Part shown: piece by piece, positions 23,445 to 32,850 of the stretch | Position numbering within the stretch: the first letter of the stretch is position 1 | How the letters are laid out: every line of letters begins with the position of its first letter | Assembly (NCBI GenBank): GCA_030685015.1 | Contig: JAUXWS010000100.1 | Location: 79,270-143,269 of the forward strand | Direction: 5' to 3' | From: a bacterium | GTDB taxonomy: Bacteria; CAIWAD01 | DNA: 64,000 bases | Notes under the pieces: generated by a model | The model's database searches: none | What the model saw: the letters and a program-made list of their open reading frames with translations, nothing else | What the model was told of the DNA's origin: nothing | Translations under genes and position numbers: made by a program

Positions 23445-26345
23445 TCAGAAGGGGAGGTCTTCAGCGTCGTGGATGGTGGCCTGGACCGGGCGTGGTGCGG
23501 CCTGGGGCGGGGCAGGCGCGGCACTGGCGAGAACTGTGGGCTCGCTCACCGCTTCTTCGGCATCGAGGCCGTGCATGCGTTGCAGGGCTTGGCGCAGGTT
23601 GTCGGGACGGATCTTGAGAATTCGCTTGCGGGCGCCACCTACAGTGATCCTGGTGATGTCGGCCTCTTCGATGACGTGCTGTGTCTTGAGTAGGTTGGTT
23701 AGGCGGTTGCTGGTCAAATCTTTTTCGAATGGCCATGCACCGTCTTCATCGAGTTCAGCCTGGATGGCCTTGGCAAGCCCCTTGCCCACGAACTTCCACG
23801 CCTCTCCAAACACATCGTAGTCGCGCTGGTTGTCGCCGGTGATCAGGTTGAGGGTGGTCTGCAGGATCAGGATGTCGACGCTTTCCCGGCGGGCTTCTTC
23901 CTCGCGCTCGGCTTCCTTTTTGCGCTGTGTTGTCAGGATGATGTCCACCAGGGACTTCGTCTCATCCCACTGCGCGTCCTGATCAACCAACCGTGCCATG
24001 GCAATCAGGGATATCCAGATCTCGTACTCTCGGTTCTCGATCTCAGTGTAGGCTCCCATCAGGTCCACCGTGTAGATCCGCCAGACCTCATGGAACCGGG
24101 TCAGCGCCATGCAGTGCATCATGTTCCGCAGATCCGCAGACAGGCGTGCAACTTCTTCCACTTTCTGCGCGTGGTGAAACAGGTTGATACCCTTCTGCTT
24201 GCGAAGGCAGTGAATGGTGACACATCGATTGCCAAAGACCGGATCGATCTTGCTGATGCTTCCCAGGCATTTTGGGCTGAACGCATCGAAGGCCTCGACC
24301 TGATTGGTCTCCGTGTTCATCCGGTACACCAGTGCCCCATCTGCGTAGGAGTCCAGGAAGAGGGAGCGGGTGGCGGCTTCGATAGTGCCAGCTTTTGGGA
24401 AGGACAGTTTCTCTGCTTCGTCCATGAGCAAGGTGGATTGGGATCCATCTACCGTGCGGTAGAGGGCTGCGTCGGAAATGTTGGACGTCTTGATGGCGTT
24501 GAAAGCAAGGGATTCGATAAAACGAAGACTGAGGCTCTTCCCTGATCCAGACCCTCCGTTGAAGTGCAGATATCCCACACGACCGAACACTGGGAAGAAG
24601 TAGGTCATCATGACCCAAAGGGTCACGATGTCGTACTCATGATCGGCGGGGTACCAAATGAACCGCTTGATCAGGTCACGCATCCGCATGAAGACCTTGG
24701 CCGCGTTGGGCGTATTGCCCTCCGGATCCGCCAGCAAGCGTTCCATGCTGAATGGGGCATCCCCGCGTGTCCACCGGGGCAGGCCCTCGTTGGGGAAGCG
24801 GATTCGCCCCTTGGATTGGGTGGACCGCTCCGCGTAGGGCACCAGGGAAACGACGGCTTTGCCATCCTGGCTGGTCGATTCGATGACAAACGGGGAGTAC
24901 GGCTCATCGGACCTGGGGCGCAGCCACACGCCGATGTTGGCTGTGGGGGTCTCGCGGAAGTCAAAGCCCAGGGCCGCCCGATAGGGGACCTCATCCTTGA
25001 AAACGACGCCCGAACCTGGCGTTGGTTGTGCGGATGTCGATGGGGATTCCTGCGCCTTGAAGGTCAAAGTGGGGGCGGGGATGGTCTTGGCCTGGGCCCT
25101 CATCATCTCACGCAGGGATGTTGGGCGTGATCCGACTTGCGCGGCAATGGTCTTGAGATGAATGTCCTGCAGGTTGCCTTCCAGCGCTCTGACATCGGCC
25201 AGCAGTTCGCGCAAGGTAGCCTGGGCGTCGCGGGTCAGACGCTCGCCTGCCTTCACGTCGGGCAGCTGCGCGATCTGGTACTCCACCAGGTCCGGCGCGC
25301 CATCCAGCAGCGCCTGGAACTCCTCCTTGGTCCCACCAGCCCGGGCCCAGTCGTTGAGGTCATTTACCTCTGGCATGTGCAGGATGCAGACCTCGCCATC
25401 CGGCATGGCGGCCTGGATGGCCCGCGCTGACTTCAGCACTCGACCGCGGCCGGTGTCGTCGTTGTCCCAGATCAGTGTCACGCGGCGCTGCCCGCGGAAC
25501 AGGTCCGCATGCTTGGAAGCCTCCACGCCCAGGCACGCGACGGCCTGGTGTCCAAACTGCATGGCCGTCCAGCAGTCGGGGACGCCCTCGGTCACCACCA
25601 CCTTGCGGGACTTGTGACCGAGGGCATCCTCGTTGTAGAGGCCTGCCGGCTGGCCGGCCAGGTGCATGTACTTGCGCTTTTCAGTCGGATCCAGCGTGCG
25701 GAAGGTCATGCCCGTCACGCGCTGGCGGGCGAGTAGGGGGATGGACAAGCGCGGGCCAAGGAAGAGGATGTTGCCGCTCTTGTTACGCAGGCCGGCGGCG
25801 TCGAAGTCCTCCTTGCTGAACGCCTCCAGCCTGGGGTGCCGTTCACGCCACTCATAAAGCTTCTGCAGGTCCAGGAGGCCCAAGCACTGATCCTTGATCA
25901 GATCCTCCGTGAAGCCGCGGGAAAGCAGGTAGTCGCGCGCGCTGGCAGCCGTCGAGTTTTCCATGAGCAGCCAGCTGTGGGCCACCTGGGCGACAACGGT
26001 CAGCACCTCCTCACGCTGGTGCCTTGCCTCGACTTCGGCCTTCTCTTCTTCGGTGGGCGGCCGCATCTCGATGCCCAGCAGGTCGGCGCTGATCTTGACA
26101 GCCTCCTTGAAGGACACGCCCTGCTCGGCCATCACATAGTCAATGGGGCTGCCACCACACGGGGTCGTCTGGTGGCTGGGGCACCACCAGGAGTTGGTCT
26201 CGCTGTAAACGATGAACGATCCGTTTTTGTCCGCGTGGCCTGGGAGCGGGCAGCAGATGGGCTTTCGTCCCGTGTGATGCGGAACGAGCTTGTCCATGGT
26301 CAGATCGTGCTTGATGCGCTCGACGAGGTCCCGGTAGTGGCCCAC
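23445..26345 (-). CDS. Primase-helicase (CHC2 zinc finger, TOPRIM, AAA+)
   Basis: 966 aa. N-terminal zinc finger with C31/C32, H37, C55, C63 (CCPLPGHADK, then WWCPSHQTTPC). The TOPRIM core has VVVTEGVPDCW (~residue 248) and LIWDNDDTGRG (~295). An AAA+ helicase core has Walker A GGSGSGKS (~598) and Walker B LLMDEAEKL (~640). A winged-helix-like C-terminus ends AEDLPF, like the acidic tip of bacterial SSB. It would unwind DNA and prime synthesis for the element. No DNA polymerase gene is in the window, so it probably uses the host enzyme. Confidence 0.85.
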   Translation of the reverse strand: MGHYRDLVERIKHDLTMDKLVPHHTGRKPICCPLPGHADKNGSFIVYSETNSWWCPSHQTTPCGGSPIDYVMAEQGVSFKEAVKISADLLGIEMRPPTEEEKAEVEARHQREEVLTVVAQVAHSWLLMENSTAASARDYLLSRGFTEDLIKDQCLGLLDLQKLYEWRERHPRLEAFSKEDFDAAGLRNKSGNILFLGPRLSIPLLARQRVTGMTFRTLDPTEKRKYMHLAGQPAGLYNEDALGHKSRKVVVTEGVPDCWTAMQFGHQAVACLGVEASKHADLFRGQRRVTLIWDNDDTGRGRVLKSARAIQAAMPDGEVCILHMPEVNDLNDWARAGGTKEEFQALLDGAPDLVEYQIAQLPDVKAGERLTRDAQATLRELLADVRALEGNLQDIHLKTIAAQVGSRPTSLREMMRAQAKTIPAPTLTFKAQESPSTSAQPTPGSGVVFKDEVPYRAALGFDFRETPTANIGVWLRPRSDEPYSPFVIESTSQDGKAVVSLVPYAERSTQSKGRIRFPNEGLPRWTRGDAPFSMERLLADPEGNTPNAAKVFMRMRDLIKRFIWYPADHEYDIVTLWVMMTYFFPVFGRVGYLHFNGGSGSGKSLSLRFIESLAFNAIKTSNISDAALYRTVDGSQSTLLMDEAEKLSFPKAGTIEAATRSLFLDSYADGALVYRMNTETNQVEAFDAFSPKCLGSISKIDPVFGNRCVTIHCLRKQKGINLFHHAQKVEEVARLSADLRNMMHCMALTRFHEVWRIYTVDLMGAYTEIENREYEIWISLIAMARLVDQDAQWDETKSLVDIILTTQRKKEAEREEEARRESVDILILQTTLNLITGDNQRDYDVFGEAWKFVGKGLAKAIQAELDEDGAWPFEKDLTSNRLTNLLKTQHVIEEADITRITVGGARKRILKIRPDNLRQALQRMHGLDAEEAVSEPTVLASAAPAPPQAAPRPVQATIHDAEDLPF

Positions 26346-26357
26346 GTGCTTCCCCTG

Positions 26358-28424
26358 CTATCGAATTGCTGCCATGAAGAGGTCGTCGCCCCGGGCTGCC
26401 AGGATGGCCGCCGTTGCGTCGTATTGGTGCTCGTTTCGGTCCTTGGTCACGTCCCAGGCCGCCCCGGCCCAGGGCCTGCCATCCCGGGCCTGCGTGGCCC
26501 GCACCACGTCCGCCACGCGGCCCTTGGTCGCGGTCAGGCCGCCACCCACCTTCTCCTTGATCTCGCCCGGCAGGAGCCAGACGGTGGGCACCTCGTGGTA
26601 GACGCGCGCCGCCACCAGCAGGGCCTTGGCATAGGCCAGGCCTTTCAAGGCAGCGGCGCTCTGCGCGCCGGAGGACGGGGTCTCACAGCAGAGGATGGCG
26701 GGCGGGTGGGCCAGCAGGAAATCGCGGATCCCGCTGGCCAATATCTCCAGCCGGCGGCCGTCGTCGTCGGCTTTGCGCAAGCCTAGCTTCCTGTCAGACG
26801 GCGCGGTCACCAGCGTGGTTATGGCCACGGGCCACCAGGCGCCCAGGTCCACGGCGACGAGGGCGAAGTGCGTGAAGCTCGGGTCCATGCCGACGGCAAA
26901 GCGGGCGGGCCCGCCTGGCCGGATCAGGATGGCCGGAGCGTCCAGGGCGGGGATGGGCAGGGTCTCCTGCTGCCGGCTCTGTCCTGCCGGCGCAGCCTTC
27001 ACGATCGTAGCGCGCAGCGTCTTGTAGGCGGCGCGCCGGCCGGCGTACTGGCGCAGCAGGGGCTTCGAGTCGTTGTCCACGTTGACGACGGCGCTGTCGA
27101 TGAAATCGTACACGTCGCCCCGGGTCTTGCCCGGCGCCGCGCGCATGACGCGGCCCACGCGCTGCTCCACGCGGCCTTCCGCCTTGGCAGGGAAGGTCAA
27201 GAGCAGGGTGTTGAGCTCGGGGATGTTGAGGCCCTCGTCGGCCACGGTCGAGGCAAAGAGGACGCGCACATGCCCGGACCGAACCGCGTGCCGGATCATG
27301 CGGCGCGTGTCCTTCTTCACCTTGCCGGCCAGGAGCTCGCCCTCGATGCCTCGGGCTTTGGCTGCTTGGAACAGCGGCTCCAGGTGGTCGCCCACGCGCG
27401 CGGACAAGACCAGGATCACGCGCTCCTCGTCGTGGTACAGCTCCTCCAGCGTGTCCAGCACCAGCTTTCGGCGGGCTTCATCCTTGGCCAGGGCGTCGGT
27501 CATGTCCTGCCAGTCGCTGGCGCCGCGATAAGGAAACTCGAAGGCGGTGTGGACCTCGTGGATGACAGCCGGGACCAGGTAGCCGCCGGCCAGCAGGTCC
27601 TCTTGGCGCGTCTGGTGGATGATGGGGCCAAAGGTGTGCAAGAGCTTGGGGGTCAGCCCGTCCTCGCGCTCGGGCGTCGCCGTCAGCGCCAGGCGCCACC
27701 TGGCCGGGCAGGCATTCACCACGCGATCAAAGGTGCTGGCCGGGCAGTGGTGGCCCTCGTCCAGGATGAGGCAGCCAAAGGGCGCCAGAGCGCTCTTCAG
27801 GCCCTGGGCGTCCAGTCGCGTCAGGGCCTGGACGGTGGCCACCATGATGGGTGCATCCTGGTCCTGCTTGGTGGACGAGAAACTGGCGGGCAGGAATCCA
27901 AGCTGCTCTTCGACCTCGTCCTTCCACTGCTCAAGCAGGTCCAGCGTGTGGACTAAAATCAGCGTGCGCTGTCCAATCTGGGCCAGGGCGGCCAGGGCCG
28001 TGTAGGTTTTGCCGCCTCCGGCGGGGATGACCACCACGCCCTGAAGCTTCTTCACCATCGCCAGCCTGGCCGCTTCCTGGTAGGGCCGCAGCGCGGGCTC
28101 AAAGGCCGGGATGCTGGCCGGCCACACAGCCCGGCGGTCAGCAATTCCGGGCCATGGGACCAGCACGTCCTTCAGGAGGGCGATCGCTCCACGTGGAGCG
28201 CACCAGCGGCCTTGTGCGTTGACGTGGAAGCCCTCCAGCCGCTTGGGCACATCCCGCCAACGGCCGTCCACCTTTTCCTTGGGCACCTGGATACCGCGCT
28301 TCTTGGCCGCGATGTAGGCGGGGTTGGGATAGGACAAGGCGCGCTCCAACTGCTCGCGGGCGCGGGCAGGAAGATCGCGGATCGGCACTCGGATGAGACT
28401 GTCCACCAGGATCGGGCTGCTCAT
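26358..28424 (-). CDS. SF2 helicase fused to a RuvC-like nuclease domain
   Basis: 688 aa. Residues ~110-470 form an SF2 helicase: Q-like RPYQEAARLA, motif I VVIPAGGGKTYTA (~132-144), motif II ILDEGHHCPA, motif III ALTATPERED, motif VI VEQRVGRVMRA. Residues ~495-688 form an RNase H-like domain of RuvC type: GMDPSFTHFALVAVD (first Asp), ILCCETPSSGAQSAA (Glu), and EHQYDATAAILAA (last Asp). I infer branch unwinding plus junction cutting in one chain. Fusion of these two is uncommon. Overlaps the methyltransferase gene by 4 bases. Confidence 0.8.
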   Translation of the reverse strand: MSSPILVDSLIRVPIRDLPARAREQLERALSYPNPAYIAAKKRGIQVPKEKVDGRWRDVPKRLEGFHVNAQGRWCAPRGAIALLKDVLVPWPGIADRRAVWPASIPAFEPALRPYQEAARLAMVKKLQGVVVIPAGGGKTYTALAALAQIGQRTLILVHTLDLLEQWKDEVEEQLGFLPASFSSTKQDQDAPIMVATVQALTRLDAQGLKSALAPFGCLILDEGHHCPASTFDRVVNACPARWRLALTATPEREDGLTPKLLHTFGPIIHQTRQEDLLAGGYLVPAVIHEVHTAFEFPYRGASDWQDMTDALAKDEARRKLVLDTLEELYHDEERVILVLSARVGDHLEPLFQAAKARGIEGELLAGKVKKDTRRMIRHAVRSGHVRVLFASTVADEGLNIPELNTLLLTFPAKAEGRVEQRVGRVMRAAPGKTRGDVYDFIDSAVVNVDNDSKPLLRQYAGRRAAYKTLRATIVKAAPAGQSRQQETLPIPALDAPAILIRPGGPARFAVGMDPSFTHFALVAVDLGAWWPVAITTLVTAPSDRKLGLRKADDDGRRLEILASGIRDFLLAHPPAILCCETPSSGAQSAAALKGLAYAKALLVAARVYHEVPTVWLLPGEIKEKVGGGLTATKGRVADVVRATQARDGRPWAGAAWDVTKDRNEHQYDATAAILAARGDDLFMAAIR

Positions 28425-29656
28425 GCACCCTCCGCTTCGAGTTCAAGCCCGAGCTGGCTGATCCGCTCGTCCTGAAGCGATTTGTACGCTGGGTTCAGTT
28501 CGCAGCCCACCCATTGCCGGCCCAGCGATTGCGCAACGGCGGCCGTGGTTCCGCTGCCGAGGAAGGGGTCGAGCACGATGTCGCATGGGGCGCTTCCGGC
28601 CAGGATGCATGGCTTGATCAGGTTAGGTGGGTAGGTTGCGAAGTGGGCGCGGGAGTAAGGATGGCTGGCGACCGTCCACACGTCGCGCTTGTTGCGCGTC
28701 TGTGTGACAGCCCGGAAGGCCCGGTCGCCTGTCTTGCCAGCAAATGAACCCTTTGCCGCAGACGGTCTGGCAGCCCGACCATCTTGGTGGAAGCTCCCAT
28801 GCGCGCGTTGGGCAGTGTCCCAGCCAGCCGGGGCTGGCATTCGATTGCCGCGGTTGGGAGCCTGACCTGGAGCAGCGTATCCGGGGCCTGTGAGGTCGTG
28901 TTGGTTGATGCCAACCGATGACTCAGCAATCGCCTCCGCGTCGTAGTAGTACCGCTCGCTCTTCGCCAGCAGGAACAGGTATTCGTGGGCGGAAGTCGGG
29001 CGGTCGCGCACCGACTCGGGCATGGGGTTTGGCTTGTGCCAGATGATATCCTTGCGCAGGTACCATCCGTCCGCGCGCAGGGCGAAGGCGATCATCCACG
29101 GGATTCCAACGAGGTCCTTCGATTTCAAGCCCGGTACCAGCCTGTCGCTGCGTGGGATCTGCACGTTGTCTCGGCGACGGCTGACGCAAACCTTGTGCGC
29201 TCCACCCATTCCGTGCTTCTTCCCGTAATCTTCCAGGGCGTCGTCGCAATGGCGGGTGCCCGCGTAGCAGTCTCCCATGTTTAGCCAGAGCGTCCCGTCG
29301 TCGGAAAGGCAGTCCCAAACGAGCCGGAACACGGACACCATGCGCTCGACGTATTCCTCAGGAGTTTGTTCAAGCCCTATCTGCTGGTCCACGCGCCGGG
29401 CGCCACAGCGCGCGCAAACAGGGCGGTCCAGGCGATCGGCGGCGGACACGTTGCGGGACTGCCTTGCCGCGCTGTCCTTTGGCCCACTCCAGCGCTTGAT
29501 CTCGTGCCCACAGGTGGGGTCTCCGCCATCCCATTTGGCCGTCCCGTAATCCCGCAGTCCCCAATAAGGCGGGCTTGTGACACAGCAACGGGCACCAAGG
29601 CCAGCCAGGCGCGGCAGTACATCGAACACGTCGCCGAAGTGGCAGCGGTTGATCAT
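28421..29656 (-). CDS. DNA methyltransferase (N6-adenine or N4-cytosine, beta class)
   Basis: 411 aa. Catalytic motif IV TSPPYWGLRDYG comes first (~28-39) and SAM-binding motif I DPFLGSGTTAAV last (~371-382), the beta-class order. Between them lie a zinc-ribbon-like insert (C-x2-C in VCARCGARR), and HKPNPMPESVRDRPTSAHEY. The SPPY form allows either adenine-N6 or cytosine-N4 methylation. No restriction gene is adjacent, so it is likely an orphan used for anti-restriction or regulation. Overlaps both neighbours by 4 bases. Confidence 0.85.
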   Translation of the reverse strand: MINRCHFGDVFDVLPRLAGLGARCCVTSPPYWGLRDYGTAKWDGGDPTCGHEIKRWSGPKDSAARQSRNVSAADRLDRPVCARCGARRVDQQIGLEQTPEEYVERMVSVFRLVWDCLSDDGTLWLNMGDCYAGTRHCDDALEDYGKKHGMGGAHKVCVSRRRDNVQIPRSDRLVPGLKSKDLVGIPWMIAFALRADGWYLRKDIIWHKPNPMPESVRDRPTSAHEYLFLLAKSERYYYDAEAIAESSVGINQHDLTGPGYAAPGQAPNRGNRMPAPAGWDTAQRAHGSFHQDGRAARPSAAKGSFAGKTGDRAFRAVTQTRNKRDVWTVASHPYSRAHFATYPPNLIKPCILAGSAPCDIVLDPFLGSGTTAAVAQSLGRQWVGCELNPAYKSLQDERISQLGLELEAEGA

Positions 29657-31632
29657 GCGAATGGGTCCTCGCTGGTGGACAGAAAGCTCCCGATGGCGCC
29701 CACCTCGCGGCTCAGCATGCCGCCAGGGATGGCCTTCAGGAACTGGCGCCCGTACTTCTTGCTGGCCACGCGCCCGTCCAGGAGCAGGACCACGCCGCGG
29801 TCATCATGCCGGCGGATCAGGCGGCCGAAGATTTGCTTCCAGGTGATCAGGGCGACAGGCAGGCTGTGGTTGAAGAACCAGCCCTTCTCATCATGCTCGG
29901 CGATGTAGTCCATGACGGGATCCGCCGGCGAGGGGAAGGGCAGGCGGTCCAGGGCAACCAGGGACAGGGACTCGCCCGGCACGTCCACGCCCTGGAAGAA
30001 GGTCCGCGTGGCGAAAAGCACGCTGGAGACGTCCTCCTGAAAGCGCTTGATGAGCTGGGTGGAGGGGGCGTCGCCCTGGCGGTGGCAGCGGTAGCCGGCC
30101 TTCTCGAACTCCGGCGCCAAGAGGCCGTGGGCGGACCGAAGGCCCTGGCTGGAGGTGAACAGCAGGAGCGCGCGCCCCTTGGAGTGCAGCACGGCCTCGT
30201 GCAGGAGGTCGTGCACGCGGTCGCGGAACTCGGGCGCGTTGGGCTCGGGCAGCCCATCCGGCACCACCAGCAAGGCTGACGAGTTGAAATCGAAGGGGCT
30301 GGGCAGCACGACCTGGCGTGTTTCCTCGCTAAGGCCGATGCGATCGCGCACGAAGCGGAAGTCCTCGCGCGTGGTGGTCAGTGTGGCGCTGGTGCCAATG
30401 AAGCTCGACACCCAGGGCAGCAGGTGCTGGCGGACGAAGGGGGCAATGGAGACGGGCTTGCCGCAGAGCTTCCACGTGTCGCCGGATGCCGATTCCACGC
30501 GCGCCACCCAGTAAACCCAATCCTCGTGCTCCTGCCAGATGAGGCCCTTCACGCGCTGCGCCAGTTGCCGGCACTGCTCCTCCTGGCGCTCCAGCTGGGC
30601 AAATTCCTTCGTGTCCTCGGTGTACCGGCGCTTGGACTCGCGTAGCTCGCGCACGGCGTCGCGCAAGGCATCCAGGATGGGTCCGTCGTCGATCAGGCCC
30701 GCTTCCTTGATGCGGCCGCTGCCCTGGGCCGCATGTTTGAGCTGCATGACCTTGATGGCGTGGGCCAGGTTATCGGCAGCGCGGTCCAGGTCCTCGTAGC
30801 CGTGACGGGAGAGGTGGCGCTTGAATCCCCGGAAGCTCCAGCGCCCGATCTCCTCGCCAGCGAAGTCGCTACCGATGTCCGGGATCTCGTGGGCCTCGTC
30901 GCAGATGAGGACGTCGAAGGGCGGCAGCACTTGGCCGAAGCCTGCCGTGGCTTTCTGCACCATGAGATGGGCGAAGAGCAGGTGGTAGTTGCAGACCACG
31001 ACCTGGGCGTCTTCGGCCTCTTCGACGGCGGCCTTGTGGAAGCATTTGAGCGTGCAGCCCGCGCACTCGCTGGTGTCGGATACGGCGAAGTGCCGCCAGA
31101 CGCGCGTGCTGGGCTTGAAGGAAAGCTCGCTGACATCGCCCGATCCCGTCGCCCGCGCCCAGGCCATGACGCGATCGAACTCGTCTTTGTCATCGTCCTG
31201 GACGGCCCCGGCGAAGAGGTGGCTTTGGTGCTCCAGGAATCGGTCTGCGCACAGGAACTGGCCGCGGCCCTTGAGCAGCGTGAAGCCAAATGGCTCGGGC
31301 AGCACGCGTGCCAGGAAGGGCAGGTCCTTCTGCACCAGCTGCTCCTGCAGGGCGATGTTGGCCGTGGCGATGAGGACGCGCTGGTTGGTGGCCAGGGCGT
31401 GCTGGATGGCGGGGACGGAGTAGGCGAGGGTCTTGCCCGTCCCGCATGGAGCCTCCACCAGCAGGTTGCGGCCAGCATCCAGGGCTGCCGCCACTTCCCG
31501 CGCCATGACCAGCTGGCTTTCGCGCGCCTGGTAGCCGGGCAGGTGCTGGGCCATCAGTCCGCCAGGGCCAAAGACATCATCGGCTGTCAGTCTGGTCTTG
31601 AGAGCGTCGTCCAAGAATGCGTCCAGGGGCAT
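29653..31632 (-). CDS. DinG-type iron-sulfur DNA helicase
   Basis: 659 aa. Walker A APCGTGKT at 61-68; cysteines C128, C190, C193, C197 placed as the 4Fe-4S ligands of XPD/DinG helicases; Walker B VLICDEAHEI with DEAH at 245-248; motif VI-like QIFGRLIRRHDDRGV near the C-terminus. It unwinds 5'-to-3' and can remove R-loops or fork blocks. The C-terminus ends SEDPFA. Overlaps the methyltransferase gene by 4 bases. Confidence 0.9.
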   Translation of the reverse strand: MPLDAFLDDALKTRLTADDVFGPGGLMAQHLPGYQARESQLVMAREVAAALDAGRNLLVEAPCGTGKTLAYSVPAIQHALATNQRVLIATANIALQEQLVQKDLPFLARVLPEPFGFTLLKGRGQFLCADRFLEHQSHLFAGAVQDDDKDEFDRVMAWARATGSGDVSELSFKPSTRVWRHFAVSDTSECAGCTLKCFHKAAVEEAEDAQVVVCNYHLLFAHLMVQKATAGFGQVLPPFDVLICDEAHEIPDIGSDFAGEEIGRWSFRGFKRHLSRHGYEDLDRAADNLAHAIKVMQLKHAAQGSGRIKEAGLIDDGPILDALRDAVRELRESKRRYTEDTKEFAQLERQEEQCRQLAQRVKGLIWQEHEDWVYWVARVESASGDTWKLCGKPVSIAPFVRQHLLPWVSSFIGTSATLTTTREDFRFVRDRIGLSEETRQVVLPSPFDFNSSALLVVPDGLPEPNAPEFRDRVHDLLHEAVLHSKGRALLLFTSSQGLRSAHGLLAPEFEKAGYRCHRQGDAPSTQLIKRFQEDVSSVLFATRTFFQGVDVPGESLSLVALDRLPFPSPADPVMDYIAEHDEKGWFFNHSLPVALITWKQIFGRLIRRHDDRGVVLLLDGRVASKKYGRQFLKAIPGGMLSREVGAIGSFLSTSEDPFA

Positions 31633-31723
31633 GGCGCGGGTTGCTCCAGTTGGGAAAGTCGGCCCGGCCGGCTAGAATGCGCGCGTGCCGACCGGGCCTG
31701 GTGTGTGGGGTGTGGGTCCTGGA

Positions 31724-32476
31724 TCAGGCGAAGGCGTCGTCCTCGCCGTCACCTGCGGCGTGGCGCAGGGCTTCTTCTTCCTGGGTGACCCAGCTCTGCG
31801 CCTCTTTGAGGCACTTGGCGGGCAGCTCGCGGATCTTCTTGATGCCGAACTTGGCCAGGAACTCGGCCATCATGGCGTCGCCCTTTTCGCCCAGGCTCGC
31901 TCTGAGCGTCTTGAGGCGGGCGATCAGGTCGTTGCCGTCATCCTGGGTGATGATGGTGGCGGGTTCATCCTTGGTGGATTTGGTGGCGCCCTTCTTTTTG
32001 CTGTCGTCGCCCGTGGCCTCGTCGGCCTTCTCCAGGTCGTGGAGCTCCAGCTCGTCCAGCTGGGCGCGCAGCTCGTCATTGATGGCGCCTTCGGGCAGGA
32101 CGGAGTAGGTCGTGTCCGTTCCCGTCCCGTCGCGCTCGACCTCAAAGACCTGGGAGTCGATGCCGTACTTGGCGTCCATCTTGGCGACGGCCTTGTAGAA
32201 GGTCTTCGAGTTTTCCAGGATCTTCACGCAGATGACCTGGAAGCCGTTCTTGGTCTTCTCGACCACGGCTGCGTTCATGCTGGTCTTGAGCACCTTGGGC
32301 TTGCCGCAGCCCGGCTTCCAGGGGTAGCTCTTCCCGCCCTCCCAGTAGATTTCCTTCAGGTGGGGCTCGCCCAGGAAGGCGACCAGGTGCTTGTCGCCAT
32401 CGTCGAACTTCAGGAACAGTCCGCTCTCCAGGTCGTGCTCGTCGAAGCGTTCTTTCATGGTGTCGAACCGGCCCAT
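31724..32476 (-). CDS. Putative OB-fold single-stranded DNA-binding protein
   Basis: 250 aa from ATG 32476, preceded by AAGGAGGACC. The N-terminal ~120 residues (ESGLFLKFDDGDKHLVAFLG, then SYPWKPGCGKP, KYGIDSQVFEVERDGTGTDT) resemble phage SSB-type OB-fold domains. A linker rich in Lys/Glu and a helical segment follow, then an acidic end (GEDDAFA). This is the layout of a phage single-strand-binding protein, and its place between the sigma-like gene and DinG fits. No exact family match is claimed. Confidence 0.6.
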   Translation of the reverse strand: MGRFDTMKERFDEHDLESGLFLKFDDGDKHLVAFLGEPHLKEIYWEGGKSYPWKPGCGKPKVLKTSMNAAVVEKTKNGFQVICVKILENSKTFYKAVAKMDAKYGIDSQVFEVERDGTGTDTTYSVLPEGAINDELRAQLDELELHDLEKADEATGDDSKKKGATKSTKDEPATIITQDDGNDLIARLKTLRASLGEKGDAMMAEFLAKFGIKKIRELPAKCLKEAQSWVTQEEEALRHAAGDGEDDAFA

Positions 32477-32501
32477 GGTGGGTCCTCCTTGGTGATGTGG
32501 A

Positions 32502-32786
32502 TTAGTGCTGGATCTTGATGACGTCGAGCAGGTGCAGAATGGCCGGGTGCTTGCGCAGGTTGAAGGGCGGGGGTGGCGCCACTGGCGCGCGCATGTCGGC
32601 CAGGGGCTCCAGGCATCCGCGGAAGGCCTTCTCCACGCAGCGGCAGAGGGTGACCACGGCGGGGTCGGGGATGGGGTGCTCGGCGACGATGCCGCCCACC
32701 TGGAGCGCCAGCTCCAGGAAGGCGCCGCGCACGCGGGCTTCGATCTGGTCCACCTTGGTGGCGTCGGTGGGATTGGGCTTGGACAT
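32502..32786 (-). CDS. Hypothetical protein, 94 aa
   Basis: ATG 32786 follows GAAGGAG, 18 bases downstream of the 46-bp repeat copy 2. Helical (VRGAFLELALQVGGIVAEHP), with a conserved-looking C-terminus (KHPAILHLLDVIKI). No family recognised. Confidence 0.65.
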   Translation of the reverse strand: MSKPNPTDATKVDQIEARVRGAFLELALQVGGIVAEHPIPDPAVVTLCRCVEKAFRGCLEPLADMRAPVAPPPPFNLRKHPAILHLLDVIKIQH

Positions 32787-32804
32787 CCTGTCACTCCTTC
32801 GTCC

Positions 32805-32850
32805 TTTCCCACCAACTGCGAGGCGAAAAGGGCGTTTTTGGACAGGGGGT
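32805..32850 (-). repeat. 46-bp perfect direct repeat, copy 2 (candidate promoter)
   Basis: Identical to 20643-20688. Its first base on the minus strand is the last base of the sigma-like gene's TGA stop, and it ends 18 bases before the next gene. The placement in front of a gene in both cases makes it a candidate promoter read by the element's own sigma-like factor. Confidence 0.75.
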
